Below, piece by piece: positions 10,908-20,467 of a stretch of 64,000 nucleotides of DNA. Positions within the stretch are counted from its first letter, which is position 1. Each line of letters opens with the position of its first letter. The notes under the pieces are model-generated. The model had not been told where the DNA came from and ran no database searches. It worked only from the letters and a program-made list of their open reading frames with translations. The translations under genes and the position numbers were made by a program. This DNA comes from Flavobacteriaceae bacterium (GTDB lineage Bacteria > Bacteroidota > Bacteroidia > Flavobacteriales > Flavobacteriaceae), in contig JAHQVM010000007.1 in NCBI GenBank assembly GCA_019634365.1, forward strand, positions 1 through 64,000, given 5' to 3'.

Positions 10908-11900
10908 ATGGTAAAGATAGGAGACATAGAGGTTGGAGCATTTCCGTTGTTGCTTGCGCCAATGGAAGATGTAAGCGATCCACCGTTCCGCGCATTGTGC
11001 AAGGAACAAGGTGCCGATGTGGTATATACGGAGTTCATCTCTTCTGAAGGTTTGATTCGTGACGCTGCCAAAAGTGTCATGAAGTTGGATATCTACGAGA
11101 AAGAACGTCCGGTTGGGATTCAGATTTTTGGTGCTGTTTTGGAGTCCATGTTGCGCAGCGTGGAAATCGTGGAAGCCAGTGGGCCGGATATCATTGACAT
11201 CAATTTTGGCTGTCCCGTAAAAAAAGTGGTGAGTAAAGGTGCCGGAGCGGGAATCTTGAAAGATATCGACCTCATGGTGAAGCTAACCGAAGCCATGGTA
11301 AAACACACCAAATTACCAGTAACCGTTAAAACGCGTTTGGGATGGGATCACGATTCCATAAAAATCGTTGAGGTAGCAGAAAGGCTTCAGGATGTGGGTT
11401 GTAAAGCTATTTCCATCCATGGTCGCACCAGAGCCCAGATGTATAAAGGAGATGCCGATTGGGTACCGATTGCCGAAGTGAAGAATAACCCTAGAATGCA
11501 CATTCCCGTATTTGGAAATGGTGATGTAAATTCACCAGAGCGTGCCAAAGAAATGCGTGATGTCTATGGTTTGGACGGTGCAATGATTGGTCGGGCTAGT
11601 ATAGGCTATCCTTGGTTCTTTCGGGAAGTAAAGCACTATTTTGAAACGGGCACCCACTTAGCCCCGCCTACCATGGTAGAACGTGTGGAGGCTGCGAGAA
11701 GGCACCTGAAAATGTCGATCGATTGGAAGGGAGAAAAACTAGGGGTTTTCGAAACCCGCAGGCATTACACGAATTATTTTAAAGGCATTCCAGACTTCAA
11801 GAAATACCGAATGAAAATGGTAACCAGCGATGATTCCGCTTCAGTCTTTGAAGCCTTTGATGAGGTGCTGGAGAAATTCGGGGATTTTCAGTTTGCTTAA
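10908..11900 (+). CDS. dus: tRNA-dihydrouridine synthase
   Basis: LAPMEDVSDPPFRALC, DINFGCPVKKVVSKGAGAGIL, ISIHGRTRAQMYKG, VFGNGDVNSPERA. Confidence 0.94.
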   Translation: MVKIGDIEVGAFPLLLAPMEDVSDPPFRALCKEQGADVVYTEFISSEGLIRDAAKSVMKLDIYEKERPVGIQIFGAVLESMLRSVEIVEASGPDIIDINFGCPVKKVVSKGAGAGILKDIDLMVKLTEAMVKHTKLPVTVKTRLGWDHDSIKIVEVAERLQDVGCKAISIHGRTRAQMYKGDADWVPIAEVKNNPRMHIPVFGNGDVNSPERAKEMRDVYGLDGAMIGRASIGYPWFFREVKHYFETGTHLAPPTMVERVEAARRHLKMSIDWKGEKLGVFETRRHYTNYFKGIPDFKKYRMKMVTSDDSASVFEAFDEVLEKFGDFQFA

Positions 11901-13102
11901 TCCAACAGCTTTTCAGTCACTTTTAAGGAGGCGACTTTCGACGCCAAAGCTCCCAGTGCAGTAATGGTAGTTAACACCAACAGCAGGTTGAGCACATTAA
12001 ACCGAACGGGATACGCCAATGTGGGTGTTATGGGCACAAACCCAAACCACAGTTGGAGCAAGACAGCTACGGCACCCAGAAAAAGTCCAATGGTAACGCC
12101 CAAAAGGGTCATCATTAAACCGTTGTAAAAAAAGATTCGCCGTATTTCCCGAATGGTTAAACCCAAAAAATAGAGGGTTCTAATGTTGCCCCTTTTTTCT
12201 AGGATCACCATTATTATGGTTCCTGCCAAATTGAAAATGGCTATGGCCGCTATGAGGCTCAGGAAAAAATAAACGAAAACATATTCGGCGTTCAACATTT
12301 TGTAAAGAGCATCATTCTGTTGAATCCGATTCTTTATAACCACCTCTTGGGGAAAGAGCCCAGATAGTTGAGTCACGATATTTTCTTCCGCAATCATTGG
12401 ATCGAGTTTGAACTCCAAATAGGAAACCTTCAGGGAATCCAATCCCAGTAAATCCCTGGCAAAGGGCAGGTCCGAAAAAACGTATTTGCTATTGAGGTCA
12501 TCATTGATTTCGTAGACTCCACTGGAAACGACCTTTCTTTTGGAAAAAGCGGAAGAAGGATCCAAAATATTGATCTGTCCAGTTCCCGGCTTAGGAACAT
12601 AAACCTCCAATAGATTGCCATAATCCCTAGGGGGTAGCGACAATTTGCTCGAAATTCCATACCCTACCACCACCTCATCCTGATGGGGAATCAACCAATC
12701 TCCTGCAAACAAGATACTATCGGTGGGGATTACATTTTGGTATTGGGTATCGACTCCTTTAATATAGGTGATGTGATTTTTCCCTTTGTATTGCAGAAAC
12801 ACGCGCTCTTCAATAACCTTGGATACAGCCTCGACCCCTTCTACTTCTTGCAACTGCAGGAATTGTTCAGGTGTAATGGCGAGGGTTTTGCCCTTGGCGG
12901 GGCTTATCTTAAGGTCGCTGTCGAAAACATTGGTGAATTGCAGGGCAAAATGTTTCAACCCTGAAAAACCGGAGAGCACAATGAACAAAGCCATAGAACC
13001 CAAGATCACGGCTACCACGGCTATTCCCGAAATGATATTTACGGCGTTGCGGTTGCTTTTGGAAAACAAATAACGCTTGGCTATGTAGACGGGATACCTC
13101 AA
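11897..13102 (-). CDS. FtsX-like ABC transporter permease (LolC/LolE-type)
   Basis: YIAKRYLFSKSNRNAVNIISGIAVVAVILGSMALFIVLSGFSGL N-terminus; C-terminal ILEKRGNIRTLYFLGLTIREIRRIFFYNG. Confidence 0.9.
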   Translation of the reverse strand: MRYPVYIAKRYLFSKSNRNAVNIISGIAVVAVILGSMALFIVLSGFSGLKHFALQFTNVFDSDLKISPAKGKTLAITPEQFLQLQEVEGVEAVSKVIEERVFLQYKGKNHITYIKGVDTQYQNVIPTDSILFAGDWLIPHQDEVVVGYGISSKLSLPPRDYGNLLEVYVPKPGTGQINILDPSSAFSKRKVVSSGVYEINDDLNSKYVFSDLPFARDLLGLDSLKVSYLEFKLDPMIAEENIVTQLSGLFPQEVVIKNRIQQNDALYKMLNAEYVFVYFFLSLIAAIAIFNLAGTIIMVILEKRGNIRTLYFLGLTIREIRRIFFYNGLMMTLLGVTIGLFLGAVAVLLQLWFGFVPITPTLAYPVRFNVLNLLLVLTTITALGALASKVASLKVTEKLLD

Positions 13103-13108
13103 AAAAAC

Positions 13109-13504
13109 CTACTTCTTTTTGCGTTGCTCGAGGAGATCTGGATCTTTAATGGGATTTTCCTCCCCTTTAACAGCTTGTTCGATGCGGTCGATATAATCGA
13201 GCGAATCATCGTTGTAAAAACTGAGGTCTGGCATTTTTCTTAGCTGGTCCTTGGTAAGCTGGGCCATTTTATGCTTTATGGAAGGGGTAATGGCATTGAT
13301 TTCACTCACGATGGTCTCGGCCTTTTCCGAAGGAAAAACACTTACATAGACCTTTGCGATCGAAAGGTCGACCGTTACATTAACCTTGGAAACGGAAATA
13401 ATGATGCCCATCTGTCCAGCTTCCCGCAACATATTCTGTAATAAGGAGGAAAGGTCCTTTTGTAAGACCCCTGCGATTTTCTTTTGCCTATTGCTCTCTG
13501 TCAT
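13109..13504 (-). CDS. rbfA: Ribosome-binding factor A
   Basis: NRQKKIAGVLQKDLSSLLQ...ISVSKVNVTVDLSIAKVYVSVFP...MPDLSFYNDDSLDYIDRIE. Confidence 0.94.
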   Translation of the reverse strand: MTESNRQKKIAGVLQKDLSSLLQNMLREAGQMGIIISVSKVNVTVDLSIAKVYVSVFPSEKAETIVSEINAITPSIKHKMAQLTKDQLRKMPDLSFYNDDSLDYIDRIEQAVKGEENPIKDPDLLEQRKKK

Positions 13505-13562
13505 GCTGCAAAAATACTATAATTAATTAGGAATGAGCTAAAGGTCATCCCCTTGGGTTTTG

Positions 13563-13570
13563 TAATTTTG
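13563..13570 (+). promoter_or_regulatory. Bacteroidota -7 promoter element (TAATTTTG) for the epimerase gene
   Basis: TAnnTTTG match 25 bp upstream of ATG 13596, with TTG about 20 nt further upstream. Confidence 0.45.
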
Positions 13571-13595
13571 AAAATTAAGAACGAATTATATTTCC

Positions 13596-14003
13596 ATGAA
13601 TAAGATTGAACATATAGGTATAGCCGTTAAGGATTTGAAAGCTGCCAATAGTGTCTACGAAAGTCTATTGGGATACGAACATTATAAAACCGAAGAGGTA
13701 GCCGGTGAAGGGGTTACCACCTCTTTTTTTAAATGTGGCGAGAGTAAGATAGAGTTGCTCGAGGCCACCCGCGAAGACAGCCCGATTGCTAAGTTCATTG
13801 AAAAAAGGGGTGAGGGGATCCACCATATTGCCTTCGCTGTAGACGACATCATAGCAGAAAAGGAACGGCTGAAGGAAGAGGGTTTCAGGGTTCTTAACGA
13901 AGAACCCAAACGTGGTGCGGACAATAAATGGGTGGTTTTTTTACATCCTAAGTCGGCTCATGGCGTATTGGTAGAGCTTTGTCAGGAGATAAATCAGAAA
14001 TAG
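13596..14003 (+). CDS. mce: Methylmalonyl-CoA epimerase
   Basis: IEHIGIAVKDLKAANSVYESLLG...GEGIHHIAFAVDDI...FLHPKSAHGVLVELCQ. Confidence 0.93.
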   Translation: MNKIEHIGIAVKDLKAANSVYESLLGYEHYKTEEVAGEGVTTSFFKCGESKIELLEATREDSPIAKFIEKRGEGIHHIAFAVDDIIAEKERLKEEGFRVLNEEPKRGADNKWVVFLHPKSAHGVLVELCQEINQK

Positions 14004-14027
14004 TTTTGCTAAAATTATAAAGTATTA

Positions 14028-14035
14028 TACCTTTG
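14028..14035 (+). promoter_or_regulatory. -7 promoter element (TACCTTTG) for the tRNA
   Basis: TAnnTTTG match about 47 bp upstream of the tRNA 5' end. Confidence 0.4.
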
Positions 14036-14081
14036 CCGCTCGTTTTTTCTGTATGTTGAACAAGCGCTCAGAAAGTTCGAA

Positions 14082-14155
14082 GGTCCCATAGCTCAGCTGG
14101 TTAGAGCACCTGACTCATAATCAGGGGGTCCTTGGTTCGAGCCCAAGTGGGACCA
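14082..14155 (+). tRNA. tRNA with CAU anticodon (Met, or Ile2 if lysidine-modified)
   Basis: GGTCCCA/TGGGACC acceptor stem, TAGCTCAGCTGGTTAGAGCA D-arm, CTGACTCATAATCAG anticodon arm, GGTTCGAGCC T-arm. Confidence 0.94.
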
Positions 14156-14260
14156 CAAATTTTTTGGAAAGAAGACAATTTAATTGAAAAAAAGCAGTTA
14201 ATATTTTTTTGATAACTTCAATTTTACTTTGTTGTTTAAAAAAAATTATTACATTAGCCG

Positions 14261-14494
14261 ATGTATATGCGACCCCAAATCGTAACTATAGCAACCTTAG
14301 TGCTATTTCTTGCAAATAGTACATTAATGCTTGGACAATCTAAAGGCAAAGATGCTGGACCGCCAGAACCTGCCTTAAGAACCCCGGGTGAACTTCCTAT
14401 TGACAGCGGTTTCTACATCTTACTTATTGCAGGAATTATTTACGGAGCCTACGTGCTTTTACAGAAAAGAAAGGCTAAAAATATCCTTGACTAA
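14261..14494 (+). CDS. Short secreted protein with PID-CTERM-like C-terminal sorting signal
   Basis: Signal peptide, low-complexity middle, then GELPIDSG + hydrophobic helix FYILLIAGIIYGAYVLL + basic tail QKRKAKN. Confidence 0.65.
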   Translation: MYMRPQIVTIATLVLFLANSTLMLGQSKGKDAGPPEPALRTPGELPIDSGFYILLIAGIIYGAYVLLQKRKAKNILD

Positions 14495-15065
14495 GCCGCT
14501 TTAGGTATTTTCCAATAACATCAAACTCCAGATTTACCGAGCTTCCCTTTTCAATATTTTTGAAGGTGGTATGATTGTAGGTGTACGGTATTATAGCCAC
14601 ACTAAATTCGTTTTCTTTGGAATTTACTACGGTAAGACTTACACCGTTCACTGTAATAGACCCTTTTTCAATGGTTACATTGCCAAAAGAGGTGTCATAG
14701 CCAAAAGTAAAGACCCAGCTACCATCCATAGTATCTACCGATAAACAAGTTCCCATCTGGTCCACATGCCCCTGAACCATATGCCCATCCAGTCGATCCC
14801 CTAATTTCATGGCCCTTTCAAGATTTACAAAACTTCCCACCTCGAGCTCGCCCAAGTTGCTTTTGTCCAGGGTTTCCTTAATGGCTGTGACCACGTATTC
14901 GTCGTTGTGTATTTCAACCACGGTAAGGCATACCCCATTATGAGCAACACTCTGATCGATTTTCAATTCTTGAGTAATGCTGGATTTAACGGTTATATGA
15001 AGGTTCTCGGTTTCTTGTGCAAGGGCGGTTATTTCCCCAATAGTCTCGACAATTCCTGTAAACAT
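14475..15065 (-). CDS. ribE: Riboflavin synthase, alpha chain
   Basis: MFTGIVETIGEI, NGVCLTVVEI, GDRLDGHMVQGHVDQ, KGSITVNGVSLTV duplicated lumazine-binding repeats. Confidence 0.96.
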   Translation of the reverse strand: MFTGIVETIGEITALAQETENLHITVKSSITQELKIDQSVAHNGVCLTVVEIHNDEYVVTAIKETLDKSNLGELEVGSFVNLERAMKLGDRLDGHMVQGHVDQMGTCLSVDTMDGSWVFTFGYDTSFGNVTIEKGSITVNGVSLTVVNSKENEFSVAIIPYTYNHTTFKNIEKGSSVNLEFDVIGKYLKRLSQGYF

Positions 15066-15114
15066 GAATTAAATGGGTTACATTTGTGCTACAAAAATAA
15101 TACATTAATAAGTA

Positions 15115-16188
15115 GTGACATCCATGTCCAAAAATGAAAAAATTGTAGTCGGAATATCTATTGGCGACCTAAATGGGATTGGCAGTGAGGTGGTATTAAA
15201 AACATTTCAGGATAGTAGAATGCTGGATTTTTGCACCCCCGTTATTTTCGCTTCGGTAAAACTGATGTCTTTCTTCAAAAAAAACTATGGTTTGGAGATG
15301 AACCTACATGGAATCGATAATGTATCGGGCATCGTGCACAAAAAGATTAACGTACTTAATGTTTGGAAAGAACCTGTAGATATTGATTTTGGCAAGGAAG
15401 ACCCCAAAATTGGGGCGTATGCTGTCAAGTCATTGGAGGCGGCAACCCGAGCATTGAAAGCGTCGCAGATCGATGTTTTGGTTACAGCACCCATTAACAA
15501 GAGTAATGTGCAGTCTGATACTTTCAAATTTCCAGGCCATACCGATTATTTGGCTCAGGAATTGGGCGGAAACAGCCTTATGCTCATGGTAACAGAAGGC
15601 CTTAAAGTTGGGCTGTTAACGGACCATGTAGCGGTAAAGGATGTTCCAGGAACCATTACACGCGAGCTGGTTGAAAAGAAAATCAATACCATTCATAAGA
15701 CGTTGGTTGAGGACTTTGGGATTGTAAAGCCTAAGATTGCTGTATTAGGAATAAACCCGCATAATGGTGATAATGGGGTTATTGGTGATGAAGATGACAC
15801 CGTTCTTAAACCGGCCTTGGACAATATCCGGAATAATGGTAAAATCGTGATGGGACCCTACGCAGCAGATAGTTTTTTCGGATCTGGCAACTACAAGCAT
15901 TTTGACGTAGTCATTGCATCCTATCATGATCAAGGGCTCATCCCCTTTAAGACACTGTCTTTCGGAAAAGGGGTGAATTATACGGCAGGATTGAGTAAAA
16001 TTCGCACGTCTCCTGACCATGGAACGGCCTACGATGTGGCTGGCAAGAATATGGCCAATGCCGATTCTTTCAAAGAGGCGGTCTTTGCGGCGCTTCACAT
16101 ATATCGCAAACGCCGTGATTACAAGGCTTTTTCAGAAAACCCCTTAAAAACCAACCGCAAGAAATTAGCCCCAAAAAAGAATTCATAA
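15115..16188 (+). CDS. pdxA: 4-hydroxythreonine-4-phosphate dehydrogenase
   Basis: ISIGDLNGIGSEVVLKT, TAPINKSNVQ, FPGHTDYLA, ASYHDQGLIPFK, RTSPDHGTAYDVAGK. Confidence 0.95.
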   Translation: MTSMSKNEKIVVGISIGDLNGIGSEVVLKTFQDSRMLDFCTPVIFASVKLMSFFKKNYGLEMNLHGIDNVSGIVHKKINVLNVWKEPVDIDFGKEDPKIGAYAVKSLEAATRALKASQIDVLVTAPINKSNVQSDTFKFPGHTDYLAQELGGNSLMLMVTEGLKVGLLTDHVAVKDVPGTITRELVEKKINTIHKTLVEDFGIVKPKIAVLGINPHNGDNGVIGDEDDTVLKPALDNIRNNGKIVMGPYAADSFFGSGNYKHFDVVIASYHDQGLIPFKTLSFGKGVNYTAGLSKIRTSPDHGTAYDVAGKNMANADSFKEAVFAALHIYRKRRDYKAFSENPLKTNRKKLAPKKNS

Positions 16189-16216
16189 TTCGAATTGGGA
16201 AATTAAAATATTTTTT

Positions 16217-16224
16217 ATCTTTGC
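16217..16224 (+). promoter_or_regulatory. -7 promoter element (TATCTTTG) for the YceD/rpmF genes
   Basis: TAnnTTTG match about 40 bp upstream of the DUF177 ORF with a TTG about 20 nt upstream. Confidence 0.5.
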
Positions 16225-16261
16225 AGCCGCCTTATTCGTAAGGGGATAGCAAAATTTAGGT

Positions 16262-16801
16262 GTGATTATGAAGGAAATGAAAGAATATACCATTCCTTTT
16301 GTAGGATTAAAAGTCGGGGAACACGCCTTTAAATTTGATATCGAAAACACGTTCTTTGAGCATTTCGAATACGACGAATTTAATGATGTCAACATCATTC
16401 TGGATGTAGCACTGAATAAGAAAACAACATTGCTGGAGTTTTCGCTGCGATTTGACGGGAAGGTTAATGTAAATTGTGACCTTACCAATGAACCCTTCGA
16501 TCAACCTATTGAGGGCGATTATCATTTTGTGGTTAAATTTGGTGAAGAATACAATGATGAGTTGGAAGATATTTTGATCCTTCCCCACGGAAGCTATCAG
16601 GTAAATATCCAACAGCAAATCTATGAATCCATTGTGCTTTCTATACCTGCACGGAGGATCCATCCAGGAATTGAAGACGGTACATTGCAAAGTGATATAC
16701 TCGAAAGGCTTGAAGAATTGAGCCCAAAGGAAGAAAAGGAGACCGAAGAGGAAACCGATCCAAGATGGGACGACTTAAAAAAACTATTAACGGATAAATA
16801 A
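16262..16801 (+). CDS. DUF177/YceD family protein
   Basis: Position directly upstream of rpmF; CDLTNEPFDQPIEGDYHFVVKFG, DPRWDDLKKLL C-terminus. Confidence 0.88.
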   Translation: MIMKEMKEYTIPFVGLKVGEHAFKFDIENTFFEHFEYDEFNDVNIILDVALNKKTTLLEFSLRFDGKVNVNCDLTNEPFDQPIEGDYHFVVKFGEEYNDELEDILILPHGSYQVNIQQQIYESIVLSIPARRIHPGIEDGTLQSDILERLEELSPKEEKETEEETDPRWDDLKKLLTDK

Positions 16802-16809
16802 GATAAGTA

Positions 16810-17007
16810 ATGGCACATCCTAAGAGAAAAATCTCTAAAACTAGAAGAGATAAAAGAAGAACGCATTACAAAGCCTCAGCTCCAAAAATAGCTACAGATC
16901 CAACGACTGGAGAAGCTCACCTATATCATAGAGCTCACTGGCACGAAGGAAAACTATACTACAGAGGTCAGGTAGTAATTGATGCAACCGAAGAGGTAGA
17001 AGCATAA
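16810..17007 (+). CDS. rpmF: 50S ribosomal protein L32
   Basis: [25 protein letters not shown]. Confidence 0.97.
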   Translation: MAHPKRKISKTRRDKRRTHYKASAPKIATDPTTGEAHLYHRAHWHEGKLYYRGQVVIDATEEVEA

Positions 17008-17029
17008 TTACAGATACATAAAGACGTTG

Positions 17030-17067
17030 AACTCTCACGATCCCAGTTTGGATGTGGGAGTTTTTTA
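17030..17067 (+). terminator. Intrinsic terminator after rpmF
   Basis: AACTCTCAC...GTGGGAGTT stem (one GU pair) followed by TTTTT. Confidence 0.75.
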
Positions 17068-17186
17068 TTAGCACTCATCGTAGGTCAAAAACGAATAATT
17101 TTTAGGTTGTTTTTGATTAAAAATTAGTAATTTTCACTCCTTTTTAAAGGTTTTTTGCCTTGTTTAGTGAATTTTAATTCGATTTT

Positions 17187-18185
17187 ATGAGTAAAATCAC
17201 AGCGGCGATCACAGCTGTAGGGGGCTATGTCCCAGAGTATGTTCTCACCAACCAGATTCTGGAGACGATGGTGGATACCAACGACGAATGGATCGTTACC
17301 CGAACAGGGATCAGAGAACGGCGCATTTTAAAAGAAGAAGGAAAAGGGACTTCGTACCTGGCTATCCAAGCGGCAAAAGACCTACTGGAAAAAAGCAATA
17401 CGGACCCCAAAGATATCGATATGGTGATTTTGGCAACAGCCACACCCGATATGCCCGTAGCAGTAACTGGCGTTTACGTTGCCTCAGAGATAGGAGCCGT
17501 AAACGCTTTTTCATATGACCTTATCGCAGCCTGTTCCAGCTTTTTGTTTGGAATGTCAACAGCTGCTAAGTACATCGAATCTGGCCGATACAAGAAAGTG
17601 CTTCTTATTGGTGCCGATAAGATGTCTTCCATTATCGACTATGAAGATAGGGCGACTTGTATCATCTTTGGAGATGGTGCAGGAGCAGTACTCTTCGAAC
17701 CCAACGAAGAAGGTTTTGGAGTTCAGGATGAATTCCTTAGAACCGATGGGGTGGGAAGACCCCACCTAAAGATTGATGCTGGAGGGTCTATCCTCCCGGC
17801 TTCTGCAGAAACGGTAGCCAATAAACAACACTATGTTTTTCAGGACGGAAGGACCGTATTCAAATTCGCCGTTTCCAATATGGCCGAAGTAAGTGAAAAG
17901 ATCATGGAACGAAATGGTCTTTCTGGCGATGATGTGCACTGGCTTGTGCCACATCAAGCCAATAAGCGAATCATCGATGCCACGGCAAACCGAATGAATC
18001 TTCCTGAAGAAAAAGTGATGATTAATATTGACAAGTACGGAAATACCACTTCGGCAACATTGCCGTTGTGCTTGAACGATTACGAAAAACAGCTCAAAAA
18101 AGGAGACAATATTGTATTTGCTGCCTTTGGAGGAGGATTTACCTGGGGTTCACTTTATCTAAAATGGGCCTATAATTCTAATTAA
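17187..18185 (+). CDS. fabH: 3-oxoacyl-ACP synthase III
   Basis: ITAVGGYVPEYVLTN, DLIAACSSFLFG, WLVPHQANKRIIDA, NIDKYGNTTSATLPL. Confidence 0.96.
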   Translation: MSKITAAITAVGGYVPEYVLTNQILETMVDTNDEWIVTRTGIRERRILKEEGKGTSYLAIQAAKDLLEKSNTDPKDIDMVILATATPDMPVAVTGVYVASEIGAVNAFSYDLIAACSSFLFGMSTAAKYIESGRYKKVLLIGADKMSSIIDYEDRATCIIFGDGAGAVLFEPNEEGFGVQDEFLRTDGVGRPHLKIDAGGSILPASAETVANKQHYVFQDGRTVFKFAVSNMAEVSEKIMERNGLSGDDVHWLVPHQANKRIIDATANRMNLPEEKVMINIDKYGNTTSATLPLCLNDYEKQLKKGDNIVFAAFGGGFTWGSLYLKWAYNSN

Positions 18186-18211
18186 ACTAGACCAATCAAC
18201 AAGAACATATT

Positions 18212-18709
18212 ATGGAATTAAAAGACATTCAAAACCTTATCAAGTTTGTAGCCAAGTCTGGCGCCAGCGAAGTAAAACTTGAAATGGAAGATGTAAAAAT
18301 CACCATTAGAACGGGAGAAGGCGGAAAAGCCGAAACCACATATATCCAACAAATTCCCGCCATGCCAACACCAGCGCAACCAGCGGCGGCTGCAGCACCG
18401 GCACCGGTTGAAGCGGCACCTGCAGCAACACCTGCGGCAGAAGCAGCCCCAGCAGAGGATGACTCGAAATATGTGACCATTAAATCCCCAATGATTGGAA
18501 CCTTTTACAGAAAACCTTCCCCAGATAAACCTGTTTTCTGCGAGGTTGGAGATACTGTTGCCGTAGGAGATACCCTATGTATTATCGAAGCGATGAAACT
18601 TTTCAACGAAATTGAAAGTGAGGTTTCCGGTAAAATCGTTAAAGTGTTATTAGACGATTCTTCTCCAGTAGAATACGACCAACCATTATATTTAATAGAC
18701 CCTTCATAA
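18212..18709 (+). CDS. accB: Biotin carboxyl carrier protein of acetyl-CoA carboxylase
   Basis: Ala/Pro linker and biotinyl motif IIEAMKLFNEIE. Confidence 0.97.
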   Translation: MELKDIQNLIKFVAKSGASEVKLEMEDVKITIRTGEGGKAETTYIQQIPAMPTPAQPAAAAAPAPVEAAPAATPAAEAAPAEDDSKYVTIKSPMIGTFYRKPSPDKPVFCEVGDTVAVGDTLCIIEAMKLFNEIESEVSGKIVKVLLDDSSPVEYDQPLYLIDPS

Positions 18710-18783
18710 GTTCTAATTCCTAATTCTCAAGCTCTTCCATTCATTAGAATAGGTGGAGTGCGGAGTTTTAAATTACCAACATT

Positions 18784-20136
18784 ATGTTTAAGAAGATACT
18801 TATTGCCAATAGGGGGGAGATAGCGCTGCGCGTGATCCGTACCTGCAAGGAAATGGGAATTAAAACGGTGGCCGTTTATTCTAAGGCCGATGAAGAAAGT
18901 CTTCACGTGCGATTTGCCGATGAAGCCGTTTGTATTGGACCCGCTCCCAGTAGTGAAAGCTATTTGAAAATTTCCAATATAATTGCTGCTGCAGAAATCA
19001 CCAATGCAGATGCCATCCACCCAGGATATGGATTCCTTTCCGAAAATGCCAAGTTCTCCAAGATTTGTGATGAGCACAATATTAAGTTCATTGGGGCGAG
19101 TGCAAAAATGATCGACCAAATGGGAGATAAGGCCTCGGCCAAAGCCACCATGAAAGCTGCAGGCGTACCCTGCGTGCCCGGTAGCGATGGTGTCATTGAG
19201 GATTTTGAGACCTGTAAAAAGATTGCCATTGAAACTGGATATCCCGTGATGCTTAAAGCAAGTGCCGGTGGAGGAGGAAAAGGGATGCGAGCCGTTTGGA
19301 AAGAAGAAGACCTTCAAGAAGCTTGGGAAAGTGCCAGAATGGAGAGTAAAGCTGCCTTTGGAAATGATGATATGTACATGGAAAAACTCATCGAAGAGCC
19401 AAGGCACATCGAAATCCAGATCGTTGGGGATAGCAACGGAAAAGCATGCCATTTAAGTGAGCGTGATTGTTCGGTACAACGCCGACATCAAAAATTAACA
19501 GAAGAAACCCCTAGCCCTTTCATGACCGACGAATTGAGAGAGGCCATGGGAAATGCCGCTATTAAAGCGGCCGAATATATCAAGTACGAAGGTGCAGGAA
19601 CAGTAGAATTTTTGGTAGACAAACACCGGAACTTCTACTTTATGGAGATGAATACACGTATCCAGGTAGAGCACCCCATTACCGAACAGGTAGTGGATCA
19701 CGACTTGATCCGTGAGCAAATCCTTGTGGCAGCAGGCGTGCCTATTTCTGGTAAAAATTACTATCCTTCTCTGCACTCTATAGAATGCCGAATCAATGCT
19801 GAGGACCCGTATAACAATTTCCGCCCATCACCGGGCCGAATCACAACCCTACATGCTCCAGGTGGGCACGGGGTTCGATTGGACACCCATGTATATGCAG
19901 GGTATATCATTCCGCCAAATTACGATTCCATGATTGCCAAGCTTATCACCACGGCTCAAACCCGTGAAGAAGCAATCAACAAGATGAAAAGGGCACTGGA
20001 TGAATTTGTGATCGAAGGAATAAAGACCACGATTCCGTTCCATAGACAATTGATGGATCATCCCGACTATGTAGCTGGGGAATACACCACTGCGTTTATG
20101 AACGATTTCGAAATGGAAGAACCCGAAGAAGAATAG
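18784..20136 (+). CDS. accC: Biotin carboxylase subunit
   Basis: [54 protein letters not shown]. Confidence 0.98.
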   Translation: MFKKILIANRGEIALRVIRTCKEMGIKTVAVYSKADEESLHVRFADEAVCIGPAPSSESYLKISNIIAAAEITNADAIHPGYGFLSENAKFSKICDEHNIKFIGASAKMIDQMGDKASAKATMKAAGVPCVPGSDGVIEDFETCKKIAIETGYPVMLKASAGGGGKGMRAVWKEEDLQEAWESARMESKAAFGNDDMYMEKLIEEPRHIEIQIVGDSNGKACHLSERDCSVQRRHQKLTEETPSPFMTDELREAMGNAAIKAAEYIKYEGAGTVEFLVDKHRNFYFMEMNTRIQVEHPITEQVVDHDLIREQILVAAGVPISGKNYYPSLHSIECRINAEDPYNNFRPSPGRITTLHAPGGHGVRLDTHVYAGYIIPPNYDSMIAKLITTAQTREEAINKMKRALDEFVIEGIKTTIPFHRQLMDHPDYVAGEYTTAFMNDFEMEEPEEE

Positions 20137-20160
20137 ATACTATATTCAAAACGCTATACG

Positions 20161-20204
20161 AAGCACCGCATTCTTGATTGGATAGAATGCGGTGCTTTTT
20201 TCTT
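20161..20204 (+). terminator. Intrinsic terminator after accC
   Basis: AAGCACCGCATTC-ttgattggata-GAATGCGGTGCTT followed by a T-run. Confidence 0.9.
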
Positions 20205-20230
20205 TTGTGGGATTGCACTATCTTTTCCAT

Positions 20231-20467
20231 ATGCTAAACTACCTTGATCTTTTAATAAAACTCTCCGCAATACCGGCTTTTATGATGATCATAGATGGGT
20301 ATCGTTCTGGGAGCATCAAAAAAGGGATATATCGATTTTTTGTATTTGCGTTTTTCTGCGGAATAATGATTCTTCTATTAAAATGGGCCAAGCTGGAATT
20401 TGTAATCGCCATCCCAGTCATTCTGGGGGTGCTGTTGTTACTATTCCGAAAAAAATTGAGAACATGA
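20231..20467 (+). CDS. Small predicted membrane protein
   Basis: MLNYLDLLIKLSAIPAFMMIIDGYRSG...; two hydrophobic segments. The ORF-track start (20192) would run into the accC terminator, so ATG 20231 is preferred. Confidence 0.55.
   Translation: MLNYLDLLIKLSAIPAFMMIIDGYRSGSIKKGIYRFFVFAFFCGIMILLLKWAKLEFVIAIPVILGVLLLLFRKKLRT

Noticed and set aside
17065-17085. TTAGCACTC half-site resembling a CIRCE (HrcA) element after rpmF
   Set aside because: The second half GAGTGCTAA is missing at N9 spacing and no chaperone gene follows.
18727-19452. 241-aa - strand ORF
   Set aside because: Antisense to accC, a clear housekeeping gene; shadow ORF.
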